Shown: piece after piece, positions 1-11,949 of the stretch
Layout of the letters: every line of letters starts with the position of its first letter
How positions within the stretch are numbered: position 1 is the first letter of the stretch
Origin: Carettochelys insculpta
Lineage: Eukaryota; Chordata; Testudines; Carettochelyidae
Reading direction: 5' to 3'
DNA length: 64,000 nucleotides
NCBI RefSeq assembly: GCF_033958435.1
Contig: NC_134137.1
Span: 123,168,001-123,232,000 of the forward strand
The notes under the pieces: generated by a model
Seen by the model: the letters and a program-made list of their open reading frames with translations, nothing else
Databases searched by the model: none
What the model was told of the DNA's origin: nothing
Translations under genes and position numbers: made by a program

Positions 1-411
1 ACATAACAAAGAATTGATCCCAGTATTTTTTCTCAGCCGCCCTTACTATATTTGAACACTCTTGTCAGATTTCCTCTTGGTGTAACTTTCTTAAGAATAA
101 ACATGCCCGGTTTTTTAACCTTTCCTTGTTAATTGTAGTTCCTAACCCTTTAATCATTTTTCATGCTCTCTGGATTCTCTCCAGTGTGTTTACATCCTTC
201 TTCAGCGTGGCACCCAGAATCAGAGTAATTCAGCTGAGGCCTCATCAGTGCCAAGTAGAGCATGACAATTACCACCTGTGTCTTACATATGACACTCCTG
301 TTAAAATAGCCCAGAATGATATTAGATTTTTTTGCAACTGTAGTCATGTTGTTGACTTATGTAATTTGTGATCTGCTATAATGGTCAGATCCTTTTTAGC
401 AGTACTGCCAC
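1..411 (-). mobile_element. CR1 LINE fragment, ORF2 C-terminal part
   Basis: Read on the minus strand this matches the C-terminal half of CR1 ORF2 downstream of the reverse transcriptase. The order is a block resembling YSALIRPQLEYC, then the region where CR1 copies have the FWAPHLKKD-type and RAxKMIKGLE-type blocks. The reading frame is broken throughout, so it is a dead copy. It runs off the left edge of the window. It appears to continue at 859 on the same strand after an insertion, because the minus-strand order of CR1 segments is collinear across the gap. Family assignment rests on similarity to the better preserved CR1 copies at 43, 53 and 59 kb. Confidence 0.72.
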
Positions 412-858
412 CTAGGCCAGAGGTCAACAATCAAAATAGCTTGAAGAGCCATTTTTTCCAATTTAGTAAGAAAAAAGAAAGTCAGTAATTCAAGAGCTGC
501 AGTGAATGTGAATATGAGACAGTCCTTTATAAATAACATCAAACCATACTTTTGTAACTCCTATCTTAAGAACAGCGCACACACAACAATTTGTGATGTG
601 ATACATGTTTACTGCAGGACAGTCACAAACTTTTTGCATATTCTATGTTCTCACACTTTATGTGTGTGTTTGTACCACTGTCTTCCTGACTTTCACCCCC
701 AAACCTTCACTCTCTCTGGAGGATGCTAGGGTGAGTTATCCAATGTTTCGAGATCACCTATCATTTGCTATCTAGATATGAGTTGTTCATTTTGGGACTT
801 TTAGATGTTCACTGTTTACTGAAAATGATCAGGAGGGTTTTTTTACTTTGCAATTATA
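412..858. repeat. Insertion splitting the CR1 copy, family unknown
   Basis: CR1 similarity stops near 411 and resumes near 859, leaving about 450 bp of AT-rich sequence. Its left edge, with a motif like AGAGGTCAACAAT followed by GAGCCATTTTTT, resembles nonautonomous hAT termini, but I could not find a matching right end or an 8-bp duplication. No gene is visible. Confidence 0.35.
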
Positions 859-1390
859 GCGTTGGGACCCCTGACCTTGGCAGCTATTCCCTTTATTGCA
901 CTTGGGCATTTGATTTTTTTCCTTCCCAAGTGAAGTGCTTTGCATTTTTCTTTGTTTAACTTCATCTTATTAATTTTAAACCATTTTTTTATTTGTCAAG
1001 GTTGCTTTGAATTCTACTTTTGTCCTCCAAAGTGCTTGCTTCTCCTTCCAACTTGGTGTCATCTGCAGTTTTTATAAGCATATTCTCCACTCCATGATCC
1101 AACCCCTTAATGAAAATATTGACTAGTACTGGACCCAAGACTGACTCCTGTAGGACACCACTAGCTGTACCCTCCCAGTTTAATGGTGAACCACTGATGA
1201 CCAGACTTCCAGTATGGAATTTCAACAAGTTATAAACCCAACTTATAGTAATTTCTTCTAGACCATTTTTCTAGTTTGCTTACAAAAATGTCATGTGGTA
1301 TGGTGTCAAAAATCTACTAAAGTCAAAATATGTCATGGCTATTGCTTTTGCGCTCTCCACTAGATTCATGTCTGTCAAAGACAGCTTTGC
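859..1390 (-). mobile_element. CR1 LINE fragment, RT palm part
   Basis: On the minus strand the segment encodes remnants of the CR1 RT palm. These include a VLQESVLGPVLVNIFI-like stretch (the GSVLGPxLFNIFI block of better copies) followed by an IKTADDTKLEGEA-like stretch, which is the catalytic [FA]DD box region. Further into the element the sequence resembles the YLDFSKAFD region but is too diverged to read through. It is collinear with the fragment at 1-411 and is probably the same insertion. No intact frame remains. Confidence 0.72.
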
Positions 1391-2592
1391 ATAAATCTGG
1401 TGATGTAGCTAATAAATATGTATCTCCACATTCAATTACATGTATTTTTGATTTCCCATTTTATTTTTGGAAAGGAAGATAAAAGCACAACTTCAATCCT
1501 AGGTAAGCTTACAGAATAAGCATTACATTTGTCCTCTGCAGAGGGATGAGTTTCATCCCATCAGAATACATTGCCACATATCCCTCTCTCCATCTTCCAT
1601 AGACAAATTTAAATATTACATTTTTTTAAACTTATACTCTAACGTAGCCAAACACAAACAAAAATACATACACTAAAATGCCCATCTCTCTACTGATTTT
1701 TGGTTTCTCAGAACACCAGATAACTGGGTTCAGGATTCCACTTCCTTTTCAGGTATTAAAACAAGCAAACAAAAAGAAAACAACAATGATCTGTGTTGCC
1801 AAGAGGCAATGGTTTGTTATTTTAGTGGGTTTGAAGGCAATAAGCACACAAATAGGGTGAAAATTAAAAAATTTTATTAAGCAATTACTAAGCAAATATT
1901 AGAATCGGGTGCAATGCTAATGTTCCTTCTGCTGCTGGACACCCCCTAATGGGCAGCGAAAGAACCCCTAATGGCCGGTACGTAGCACCTCTGCAGGCAG
2001 GTCTACACCAAGGTTCCAATGTTAAAAATATTTCTTGCACTTATATACTATTAAATTTACATTACTTTGTTGCTACTAACCACACCTATTTTTTTAAAGA
2101 AACAACAAAATTGTTAATACATTGCACATTTTTTCAGGTCAAATGTTTAGCTTTGGCAGGTAACAAAATATTTAATATAAATAAGGGTGTAAACATCACA
2201 AACACTCCTGGTCTCACGTATCAGGCAAATAACCTTAAATCCCATCCAAAAACTTGTTTAAAGTAAACAGTGCATCTCTAACCATATCATTTTTAGTGTC
2301 AGATAACTCTTTAAGAATAACATCATGTTAAAAAGCAAAAGGCAAAAATAAGCACAAGTGGCTAAAGCATCCAGGACTAAAATAACAATTCAGGCAAAAA
2401 AAAAAATTGCTGTATGCCACCTGTGTCTCCTCAAAATTACAACTGTCTTCTGTATTTCCACTACACTGTCCTACTTTGATTAAAGATTAAGCTTTAACCA
2501 AAGAAGAGCCCTGTATGCAAAGTACAATCAATCATTCTCATATGTACCAGTATTCTAGCTCCTCACTGGCTATTCAGCTGCATAAACAAATA
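1391..2592. other. Unassigned AT-rich sequence
   Basis: No gene, repeat boundary or RNA feature could be supported here. A few short A/T runs are present. Open frames are short and show no recognisable domains. Confidence 0.5.
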
Positions 2593-3277
2593 GGGTGCAT
2601 CTACACTAGCTGGCTACTTCGAAGTAGCTGGCACAACGTCGAAATAGTACGTGTCGCATTTACATGTGCCGTGAGCTATTTTGATGTAGAAATCAACGTT
2701 AGGTGGCGAGATGTCAAAATCGCTATTCCTATCTGAAGATGGGAATAGTGCCCTACTTCGACGTTCAACGTTGAAGTAGGGTGTGTGTAGACCATCCACA
2801 TCCTGCTATGTCAAAATAGCAGGGTCCTCCATGGCGGCCATCAGCTGAGGGGTTGAGAGACGCTCTGTCCAGCCCCTGCAGGGCTCTATGGTCACCTTGT
2901 GCAGCAGCCCTTAGTCCAGGGCTTCTGGCTGCTGCTGCAGCTGGGGGTCCAAGCTGTGTGCACGGGGTCTGCAACCGGTTGTTGGCTCTGAGGATCTCGT
3001 GCTGTGCAGGTTGAGTATGTCTGGGAGGGGCCCTTTAAGGGAGCGGCTTGCGGCTTTGCTGGCCCCTTATTTTGACGGGGAGTGCTTGTGTGTGTGGACG
3101 CTCCACATTTCCTTCCGGGGCGGCTCCTTTCGACGTTCTCCGTTGCTATTTCGACTTTGAATGTCGATGGCACCAGCCCTGAAGGATGTGTAGATGATAC
3201 GTGTCGAAGTAGCCTATTTTGATGTTCTTACGTTGAAATAGGCTACTTCGATGTAGTGTGCTAGGGTAGACATAGCC
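2593..3277. mobile_element. Harbinger-type MITE (deletion derivative), 685 bp
   Basis: The ends are inverted repeats of the type GGG/CTRYRTCTAC, followed by the subterminal TTCGAAGTAGC palindrome motif that recurs in the Harbinger copies at 6.9, 10.6 and 35.4 kb. Flanking trinucleotides are ATA and AGA, a 3-bp duplication with one mismatch. The interior resembles the two ends of the full element at 35391-39386 joined together, with the Myb and transposase genes missing. It is more diverged than the copies at 6940 and 10594. Confidence 0.8.
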
Positions 3278-3781
3278 AGAGTGTAAACTCACACCGACCT
3301 TAGTTTTCTTTCAGACAACAGTGAATTCTTCATTGTTTTCTGACTTATGTGATATGATTTATAAACAACCTTGTCAGAGATATGATAAACACTTTTCAAA
3401 TTGAATAAATCTGGTAATATAAAAATATGAATATTCAACATATATTTCATTATCATTAGGTCAGAAAAAATGCAAAATAACAGTAAGAATAAAAATTAAA
3501 CAATTCCATTTCACCCTTTAGAAAACAATCTTAACTAATTTCACCAAGTGGGAATGCTTACAAAATAATCTCCAGTTTCTGGAAGGTGTAAGCAAAACAG
3601 CAAATTGATTTTGGAGAAGGAAATAAGTCTAGAGATATTCTTGGAGAAACATGTAGGAAATTATATACATCTTCTTTTGTTTCACATGCTGTATCTAATA
3701 GTCTATTTAATCTAATCCTTCTTCAATACTTACTAATAAATTTGATGTAAAACTGGCAAACTGAAATACTTGGTATAGAAG
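3278..3781. other. Unassigned AT-rich sequence
   Basis: About 500 bp between a MITE and a LINE remnant. I see no gene or repeat boundary in it. Confidence 0.5.
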
Positions 3782-5281
3782 TGACTGCAACAACTACCGT
3801 GGAATTTCCCTCATAAGCGTCACTGGTAAACTGTTCGCTCGCGTCATCCTTGGCAGACTCCAGAAGATTGCTGAGAGGGTGTACCCCGAATCGCAGTGCG
3901 GATTCCGCGCAGAAAGGTCTACCGTTGACATGGTCTTCTCTCTAAGGTAGCTGCAGGAGAAGTGCAAGGAGCAGAGAAAGCCACTCTACATAGCCTTCAT
4001 CGACCTGACCAAGGCCTTTGACTTGGTCAGCAGGGATGGTCTGTTCAAACTGCTCCACAAGATAGGCTGTCCTCCACGGTTACTCAAGATGATCCAGTCG
4101 TTCCACGAAGACGTGAGAGGAACCATCCAATATGACGGTGCATTATCGGATGCTTTCAGAATCAGGAGCGGCATCAAACAAGGATGCGTGCTTGCTCCGA
4201 CATTGTTCGGGATCTTCTCCGCACTCCTCCTGAAGCATGCCTTTGGATCTTCAACAGAGGGCATCTTGCTGCACACAAAATTTGATGGGAAACTGTTTAA
4301 CCTTGCAAGGCTGAAAGCTAAGTCTAAGGTGCAAGAAGTCCTCATCAGAGACATGCTGTTTGCAGACGATGCTGCTGTAGTGTCTCACACAGAAGACCAG
4401 CTTCAAAAACTGCTGGATCAGTTCTCCAAAGCGTGCAAGGACTTTGGGCTTACCATCAGCCTAAAGACGACAAACGTAGTCAGTCAGGATGTTGCTGAAT
4501 CCTCCTCAATCAGCATTGACAACTATACGTTAGAGGTCGTCCACAAGTTCGTTTAACTGGGGTCCACCATCACTGACACCCTGTTGTTGGACACTGAGCT
4601 AAATAGGAGGATCGGAAAGCTGCCACAACTCTGTCCAGACTCAGCAAGAGAGTGTGGAATAACAACAATCTGTACACTCACACCAAAATGCAAGTCTACA
4701 GAGCCTGCATCCTCAGCACTCTCCTTTATGGCAGCGAGACTTGGACCCTGTATGCCTGCCAGGAAAAGAGGCTGAACGTCTTCCACTTGCGCTGCCTCAA
4801 GCGCACCCTTGGAATATCATGGAAGGACAGAGTGACCAACACTGCCATCCTCGAGCAAGCTGGAATCCCAACCATGCACATCCTCCTCAGGCAGTGTCGG
4901 CTCCGCTGGCTTGGCCGCGTACACAGGATGAATGATGGAAGGATTCCAAAAGACATCCTGTATGGTGAGCCAGCCTCTGGCAAAAGACCTCCCAGATGCC
5001 CCCATTTGCGCTACAAAGATGTCTGCAAGACAGACCTCAGAGGGGTAGACATCGAGCTGGACAACTGGGAAGAACTAGCAGACGACTGCAGCAGGTGGAG
5101 GTAGTGGTTACACAATGGCCTTCAGAAGGGCGAGATGAAGATCAGGCAGGTAGCAGAGGAGAAGCGAGCGCACAGAAAGCACAATAAGGACTTGCCAGAC
5201 ACCCACTACATCTGCAAGAGATGCAACAAGGACTGTCACTCTCATGTGGGTCTTCATAGTCACAATAGATACTGTAAATGA
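3782..5281 (+). pseudogene. Non-LTR retrotransposon RT remnant with C-terminal zinc-finger-like tail
   Basis: This is the 3' part of a LINE ORF encoding reverse transcriptase. In order it shows an NYRGISLIS-like block, a FRAERST block, AFIDLTKAFDLV (catalytic Asp, near 4000), GIKQGCVLAPTLF, the MLFADDAAVVSH catalytic box (near 4355), and a GLTISLKTTNV block. The post-RT region has LGSTITD, a YGSETWTLY block and an RWLGRVHRM block. The last residues form a Cys-x2-Cys...His...Cys finger ending at the stop at 5279-5281. Lesions are TAG at 3948-3950, TAA at 4554-4556, a frame change near 4618 and TAG at 5102-5104. The 5' part, including the endonuclease, is missing. It is clearly not CR1; the clade (RTE-, I- or jockey-like) is unresolved. 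Confidence 0.85.
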
Positions 5282-5474
5282 AGTCCTCAATTGAAACTTT
5301 AAAGGGCGCGATGCATAGTCTATGCAGACTGAAGGATGCCTACTACTACTCTACTCTTGGTATATTTAATGGCAGTGGGCATAGAACCAGCACTTCCAGC
5401 CTGGGACATGGTGTAATCTCTTCCAAATATTTGAGCAGGACATTTCTGTAGATCTGACATACTATGGCTATGTA

Positions 5475-5768
5475 GGGTACATCTACACTTAGCAGAAAAT
5501 CAACACGATGGTGGTCGATCTTCTGGAGTTTGATTTAGCGTGCAGAGTGACACTGTGGCCAATTGAATGATCAGGGCTCCACCGTCAACCCTGGTACTCT
5601 ATGCAGTCGAGAGGTGTAAGGGAAGTCACTGTGAGAGTTACTTCTATTGACCTTTTGCTGTGGGGATGGCAAGAAAAATCAATTTAGCATGTCAAGTCCA
5701 GCTGTGCACTTCAGGTAGCTGGCTTGGTGTATTTTAAATCCATTTTTCCCCATAGTGTAGACCTGGCC
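5475..5768. mobile_element. MITE with Harbinger-like TIRs, 294 bp
   Basis: The left end reads GGGTACATCTACAC and the right end, reverse complemented, GGCCAGGTCTACAC, the same terminal consensus as the Harbinger copies in this window. The interior is unlike the TTCGAA-rich families. Flanking triplets GTA and TTA are an imperfect 3-bp duplication. Noncoding. Confidence 0.6.
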
Positions 5769-6167
5769 TTAGTGACTCAGTCTTCAAAGGACAGAAGCAA
5801 CAGTTTGTCTTCTTTATTACTAATGCAGGCTCACAAATATTTCTTGGTAGTTTGGTAATTGAAGACCAGCTGCTGGACAGACCACTGGGTTAAACTTGAT
5901 TGGAGAATTTCTATTTTCTCTGACACAAATTGGAGGAGATGCCACCTTGGTGTAAAACCATATGCAGTGTTCACCAGGAAACAAGATGCTTATTTCCGAG
6001 CAAGACCATAATTTTAAATGATCTGGAACAGAATGGGATGAAAATGTAACTAATAGGAACAAGTCTTTTTTTTTCATTTATTTTAAAGATACATAGAAAG
6101 ACTATTAGCTATAGTCTAAGGGCTCAAGTGAGTCTTTTATGCTGCAGAGACCTTTTGTAGTCCCTCT
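5769..6167. other. Unassigned sequence
   Basis: About 400 bp with no recognisable gene or repeat end. The open frame on the minus strand here has no domain I recognise. Confidence 0.45.
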
Positions 6168-6600
6168 GGCCGTGTCTCCACTAGCAATGTCTTTCAGAAA
6201 ATCAGACCCTTTTTTGAAAGAATATGTGGCGCGTCCATACACAAAATGTGCTTTTTTGATCTGAAATCAAAAGAATGCAGCTCTTCTTCCAGAAGCCCTC
6301 TTCAGCTCCCAGCTCAGGAAGAATGCCTTCTTTCAAAAGCTTCTTTTGAAAAAAAGCACGTGTAGAAGCTCTGCCGGCCTTCTTTCGAAAAAGCAGTCCT
6401 CATGGTGCTGGATTTTTCGATCCCTTGCCCATCCTTTCAAAAGAGAAGGGGCTGTGTGGACGCTTTCCATCGAAAGAGCAAATCGCTTTTTTTGCATGTG
6501 GATACGCTCTTTCAAAAGGAGTTCTTCTGGAAGAGATCTTTCAGAGGGTCACCTTTCAGAGCGTTGTCTTTCAAAAGATCACTGTAGTGTCAACGCGGCT
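6168..6600. mobile_element. MITE with TTTCGAAAG/TTTCAAAAG motifs
   Basis: The ends are GGCCGTGTCTCCAC and, reverse complemented, AGCCGCGTTGACAC, so it belongs to the same terminal class as the Harbinger elements. The interior is full of CTTTCGAAAG-like palindromes and their decayed forms, as also seen at the ends of the element at 20667-24606. It is probably a nonautonomous relative of that element. Target duplication not resolved. Confidence 0.6.
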
Positions 6601-6939
6601 TATGTGTATGAGCAAACTTCATCCAGAATAGAGTTATTTCCTCTTTATGTTGCCTTTCAGAGATTAATTTCAATCTCTCCTCAATGTAATGAAATCTATT
6701 TGTCTGACCCATTAAGTAGAGTGTTTTAACACATTTATTTCTGTATGTCACTACTCACTGTCACCAACTGGGTAAAACTGGGCACTGGTACCCAAGATTC
6801 AGGCCTTAATATAGAAAGGTACTTGAATGCATGTCTCACTTCTAATGTGCAATTAGTCCCACTGGCTTCAGTGGAGTTATCTGTGGGCATGTGTTGAAGT
6901 ATAATTCTCTATCAGCCTTAATAAACCTAACATCATATG
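6601..6939. other. Unassigned sequence
   Basis: About 340 bp of AT-rich sequence between two MITEs. Nothing recognised. Confidence 0.45.
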
Positions 6940-7645
6940 AGCTGTGTCTACACGTGCACGCTACTTCGAAGTAGCGGCACTAACTTCGAAATAGAGCCCG
7001 TCACGGCTACACGCGTTGGGCGCTATTTCGAAGTTAACTTCGACGTTAGGCGGCGAGACGTCGAAGTCGCTAACCTCATGAGGGGATCGGAATAGCGCAC
7101 TACTTCGACGTTCAAAGTCGAAGTAGGGACCGTGTAGACGATCCGTGTCCCGCAACGTCGAAATTGCTGGGTCCTCCATGGCGGCCATCAGCTGGGGGAT
7201 TGAGAGATGCTCTCTCTCCAGCCCCTGCGGGGCTCTATGGTCACCGTGGGCAGCAGCCCTTAGCCCAGGGCTTCTGGCTGCTGCTGCGGCAGCTGGGGAT
7301 CCATGCTGCAGGCACAGGGTCTGCAACCAGTTGTCGGCTCTGTGTATCTTGTGTTGTTTAGTGCAACTGTGCCTGGGAGGGGCCCTTTAAGGGAGCGGCT
7401 TGCTGTTGAGTCCGCCCTGTGACCCTGTCTGCAGCTGTGCCTGGCACCCTTATTTCGATGTGTGCTACTGTGGCGTTTAGACGTACCCTCGCAGCGCCTA
7501 TTTCGATGTGGTGCCGTGCAACGTCGAAGTTGAACATCGACGTTGCCGGCCCTGGAGGACGTGTAGACGTTATTCATCGAAATATTTCGATGTTGCTACA
7601 TCGAAATAAGCTATTTCGATGTTGGCTTCACGTGTAGACGTAGCC
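6940..7645. mobile_element. Harbinger-type MITE, 706 bp, ATG target duplication
   Basis: Terminal inverted repeats AGCTGTGTCTACACG and GGCTACGTCTACACG are flanked by ATG on both sides (6937-6939 and 7646-7648). The first roughly 300 bp match the left end and the last roughly 400 bp the right end of the full element at 35391-39386. About 3.2 kb with most of both genes is missing. On the minus strand the remains of the transposase N-terminus can still be read (Met-Asp-Pro-Gln followed by Gln-rich residues, near 7300), then the frame ends at the deletion junction. Confidence 0.9.
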
Positions 7646-7648
7646 ATG

Positions 7649-10256
7649 ATGTGCACATAAACTGACCGCAGCAAGAATCTTTTTTGGGGCATCCGAGGAC
7701 TAGATCTGCAACAGCGAACCATCCATGCATATCCTTTATGCTGATATCGTGGCATACAAGTCAACATTGGAGCAATGTTGTAATTGCAATAAAAGGCAGC
7801 ATGTAGGCAGGCCTGTCATTCCCACTATGTGCTGAGCAATAGGGTTACAACAGACCCCTTGGAACTCTTGTGAATATGGGAGGTATGGAACATGCCACGT
7901 CTGAAGTAGAGCAGACTCTAATTATTCCATGCAGAGAAAGATTCTCTCTCTTATTTGGCAGTCAGGAAGGCCATGGCCCTCACAGTGCTTTACAGATATG
8001 TTTTATGTGATATAGTCCCATTAACAGGGGTACCCATTTGTCCAGGCATAGTTCGTCTGGCTTTAGTGGCAAGTAAAGAGGGGTGGAGCTAGCTTTTTGT
8101 CTTTTGCCAGTGTCTGTGCGGCATAGCTGAAATAAGCTATCAGTCTTCAGTTCCTAATAGGTAGGTGACACCATCAACACCAATTAGTTTACTTTTTAGC
8201 ATGTGCTGTCAAAAGGTCAATGTCTGGAGGAGCATGAAGAGCTTCTCAACTGTAGTCAAGTCTCCTACACAACAAAGGCTGAAGTAAGTTGGCAGAAGAT
8301 AGTGGGAAACTCGAAGGGTCCTCATTAAACTTGTTTCTGTGGAACCATAGGGAGCAAAATGTAACTCCTACAAAAGTAGCAGTGGAATTAGTTCTCTGAC
8401 AAATTGATGAAATCTGCCAAAAGAAAGTTAATTTTTAATTAGAAGAATGAATTGCACTGCATTCTTTATGCAAAAGTACAAATCAGTAAATACAGATTCG
8501 TAAATTTTCCTAGTGGTATTAGGATTGGATACTGAGGGGAAGTAAATGCAAATAGCATGAAAACAATGGTTTCTAGGATTTGTTTTTCATTTAACACGAA
8601 GCTAGGAGAAGGTTAACTTCAGGCCCTAGGGGCTTCCACAGATGTATTTCATTTTGGCATTTTTCTAAAAGGTGCTTTAATCTACAGTGTTCATAAAAAA
8701 GAGGTAATTTATTAGCATAGTTTCATAAAGCTGCAATACCCAAGAGCTCTGGCAGATTTATTAAGAAGTCATCCTCTCAGTCTGTGCTTTTATAACTCAA
8801 ACAAATGACAAGGAAAGATAATATTTGTATAGAGTGTGTATAAAAATCTTTCAAAATGCATAATAATTTATCACAGGCACTATAGCAGCACAGGTGATCC
8901 ATCCAGCAGTTGTTAGACAGAACGAGAAAAAAAGAGAAAGACCTCATGTGATCCAAGCAGAAGGCAGTAAATCACAAGATCCTGAAGTCTTGCAAATAAT
9001 ATTTAGGAGCTGACTTACAACCCACAAAAGCTAAAAAATGTAGATGGTCCATTTATTACAACAAATTGTGGGTTTGACTTTAGCATATAGCCATATTCTG
9101 GCTTCAGTCATTCTGGATACAGAGCCGTATGCACACATATGGTCCTCATTTTCTGCTTAGTGTAACCTAAAATACCAATGCTCAGCAGGGGAGGTAATGG
9201 AATGTGTTCAGCTTCAGCTGTACCTTTTCTTGGTTTTGTCAGATGCTTAATGTAATTTGTATGAGTCTTTGTAGTTTAATTCTAAAATGTGTCAGTGACA
9301 TGCTATTAGTTCTACAGCTATGCCAGACTCACCAACACATCCATGAGCCTCCCGTGATTTTAGTGAATTGCGTAAACTCACAATGCACACAGAGTCATGG
9401 CCTTGCGAAGGGGGGTGCACCTTTTGTAACAGGAATTTAAAATGCTTGAGAGGAAAAAATGTAATCATTATCACATAGCAGGGAACATTGGCATTTTTAG
9501 GGAAAGATTTGACTTTTTATGGGTACCTTTGTTTGATATGTTGTGTTAGTTTTTTTAATTTAATATTTATTAGGAAATAGGCATTTCATTCAGTGAAGGT
9601 GTATGAAATATTCCACATTTTAATCAATCACAACACTATTAATTAATCAGAGTGCGTAGTATTTCGACTGTGCAAGAAGTATGTTGCTGCCATTTGCTGC
9701 CCAGAGATCATCTGATCAGCACCTTGGACAGAAACCCTGGTTCACACTTTAAAAAAAATGTTGCATTTCATTTCAATCCATGACATCTAAACGTGCAAAT
9801 GTTCAAAGCCCAGATAACCAAGCCCAATTTTCCCTAACATCAGAGTGGAATGTCAGGATTTTATGCCAGTACCACAAGTATAAAATGAGCTAGCTGGGGA
9901 GAGCAGGAGGGATAGATTTGTTTGTTGGAGCCTGAAGGTCTCTTATGTTCTGAGGGACAGGAGCAGACACTGATTAAGCTGCATTTTTCTCTATAAAAGT
10001 CTTATTATAAACTGTCTTGGGTAGGGACTGTATCCTTCTGTGAGTTTAGCCATGCCTAGCCCATTGCAACTACTATTGAACTATAGCAAGGGCGAGATTT
10101 TTCAAAATGGGTGGGAGCTACGTTTAAGTGCCCAAGTACCAGTTTTGGATCTGCTGTGATCTGCAAACCACATATGGCACCTTTAAATTTCAAAGTAAAA
10201 GTTCCCAAGGTACTGCTATCCCTGCCTCTGGGCATGTGTACTTTTGCCTTCCTCTA
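7649..10256. other. Unassigned 2.6 kb, AT-rich
   Basis: No gene, splice-consistent exon or clear transposon end was found. Open frames are under 80 codons and lack recognisable domains. It may be single-copy intergenic or intronic sequence. Confidence 0.5.
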
Positions 10257-10500
10257 TGGCTACCTTTACACTGTGCCCTAAACTCAAAATAAGATATTTG
10301 ATTTGTGCTATGCAAATTTCAAGTTAATTTCAAAATAGGATATTTCAGGATTTGGTGCTGTCTACACAGCACCAGATGTCAAAATACTGTGCTGTTTTGA
10401 GGCATCCTGTACTCCTCCTGCAATGAAGTGTGGAGGGAAGCTGAAATAGCACTCCTGTTATTTTAGGTGCATTTCATAGATGTAGAGTAGCTATTTAGTG
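10257..10500. mobile_element. Possible degenerate MITE with one Harbinger-like end
   Basis: The left boundary GGCTACCTTTACAC followed by AAAATAG/AAATAGGATATTT motifs looks like a decayed Harbinger-type terminus. No right terminus or target duplication could be identified, so the end coordinate is approximate. Confidence 0.4.
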
Positions 10501-10593
10501 AGTAATTATCAAACCAGTGAAAACAGGCATTTGGCTGCCTAAGTGGCATGCGGGGTCCATGCTCATGGGCATGTTACCAGTTTGGGTCACATT

Positions 10594-11304
10594 GGCTGTG
10601 TCTACACGTGCACGCTACTTCGAAGTAGCGGCACTAACTTCGAAATAGCACCCGTCGCGGCTACACGCGTCGGGCGCTATTTCGAAGTTAACTTCGACGT
10701 TAGGCGGTGAGACGTCGAAGTCGCTAACCTCATGAGGGGATTGGAATAGCGCCCTACTTCGACGTTCAACGTCAAAGTAGGGACCGTGTAGACAATCCGC
10801 GTCCCGCAACGTCGAAATTGTGGGGTCCTCCATGGCAGCCATCAGCTGGGGGGTTGAGAGATGCTGTCTCTCCAGCCCGTGCGGGGTTCTATGGTCACCG
10901 TGGGCAGCAGCCTTTAGCCCAGGGCTTCTGGCTGCTGCTGCTGCAGCGGGGGATTCATGCTGCATGCACAGGGTCTGCAACTCGTTGTCGGCTCTGTGGA
11001 TCTTGTGCTGTTTAGTGCAAGTGTGTCTGGGAGGGGCCCTTTAAGGGAGCGGCTTGCTGTTGAGTCCGCCCTGTGACCCTGTCTGCAGCTGTGCCTGGCA
11101 CCCTTATTTCGATGTGTGCTACTGTGGCGTGTAGACGTTCCCTTGCAGCGCCTATTTCGATGTGGTGCTGCGCAACGTCGATGTTGAACATCGACGTTGC
11201 CAGCCCTGGAGGATGTGTAGACGTTATTCATCGAAATAGCCTATTTCGATGTCGCCACATCGAAATAGGCTATTTCGATGTAGGCTTCACATGTAGACGT
11301 AGCC
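10594..11304. mobile_element. Harbinger-type MITE, 711 bp, ATT target duplication
   Basis: Close relative of the copy at 6940-7645, with the same length class, the same internal deletion junction and the same subterminal TTCGAAGTAGC palindrome. Terminal repeats GGCTGTGTCTACACG and GGCTACGTCTACATG are flanked by ATT on both sides (10591-10593 and 11305-11307). The minus strand retains the start of the ancestral transposase frame (Met-Asn/Asp-Pro then Gln-rich) before the deletion. Noncoding today. Confidence 0.9.
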
Positions 11305-11307
11305 ATT

Positions 11308-11949
11308 CAGAATTTGCCTGGTGAAACTGGCTTGCACTTTATCAGGATGGAGAAGGTGACTGGATGTAGGAAACTCAAGATCGATTCCTTGCTCTGCTTA
11401 CCCTGCAGGCAGGCCCTGCTCAGATTTCACATCTCAGCAAAGCACCGAACCTACCGATCTGTAGAATACACCGGTGTGGGGGATCCATGAGGTCCCTGCT
11501 GAAGCTGTTTCACTATCAGGACACCAATGACAAGCGGTTAGAGCTGTTTTCTAGGTGGGTGCCCTCACCACTGGACCACAGAGTCATTATAATTCTCTGC
11601 GGCCCACTGACTGTTTAAGTATTTAGCTACAGCAGAACAATCAACAGGACACAGAGAAGATGACTCTGCAGCCTGCTGGTAGGGGACCCCATTGAGGATG
11701 CAGATGACTCCAGGGTCCAGCCCATCTCACGTTAGTTATCCACAGTGGAACTGGGATTCTCATATCCCAGAGAAGTTCTCAAATCACTGAGCTAAAAGTT
11801 GTAAGGAAGGCACTGCTGCCTCCTCCATGTCTTCTAGAATCAATAAACACAGTCAGAGTTAAGGGTAGCCATTTGTTCTGGATTAAATACGGGTCTAAGG
11901 GGGCTATCTGACTAGCAGAAGAGGAATTAATGAGCAGCTTAAATACTGT
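11308..11949. other. Unassigned sequence
   Basis: About 640 bp between two MITEs. No gene or repeat boundary recognised. Confidence 0.45.
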
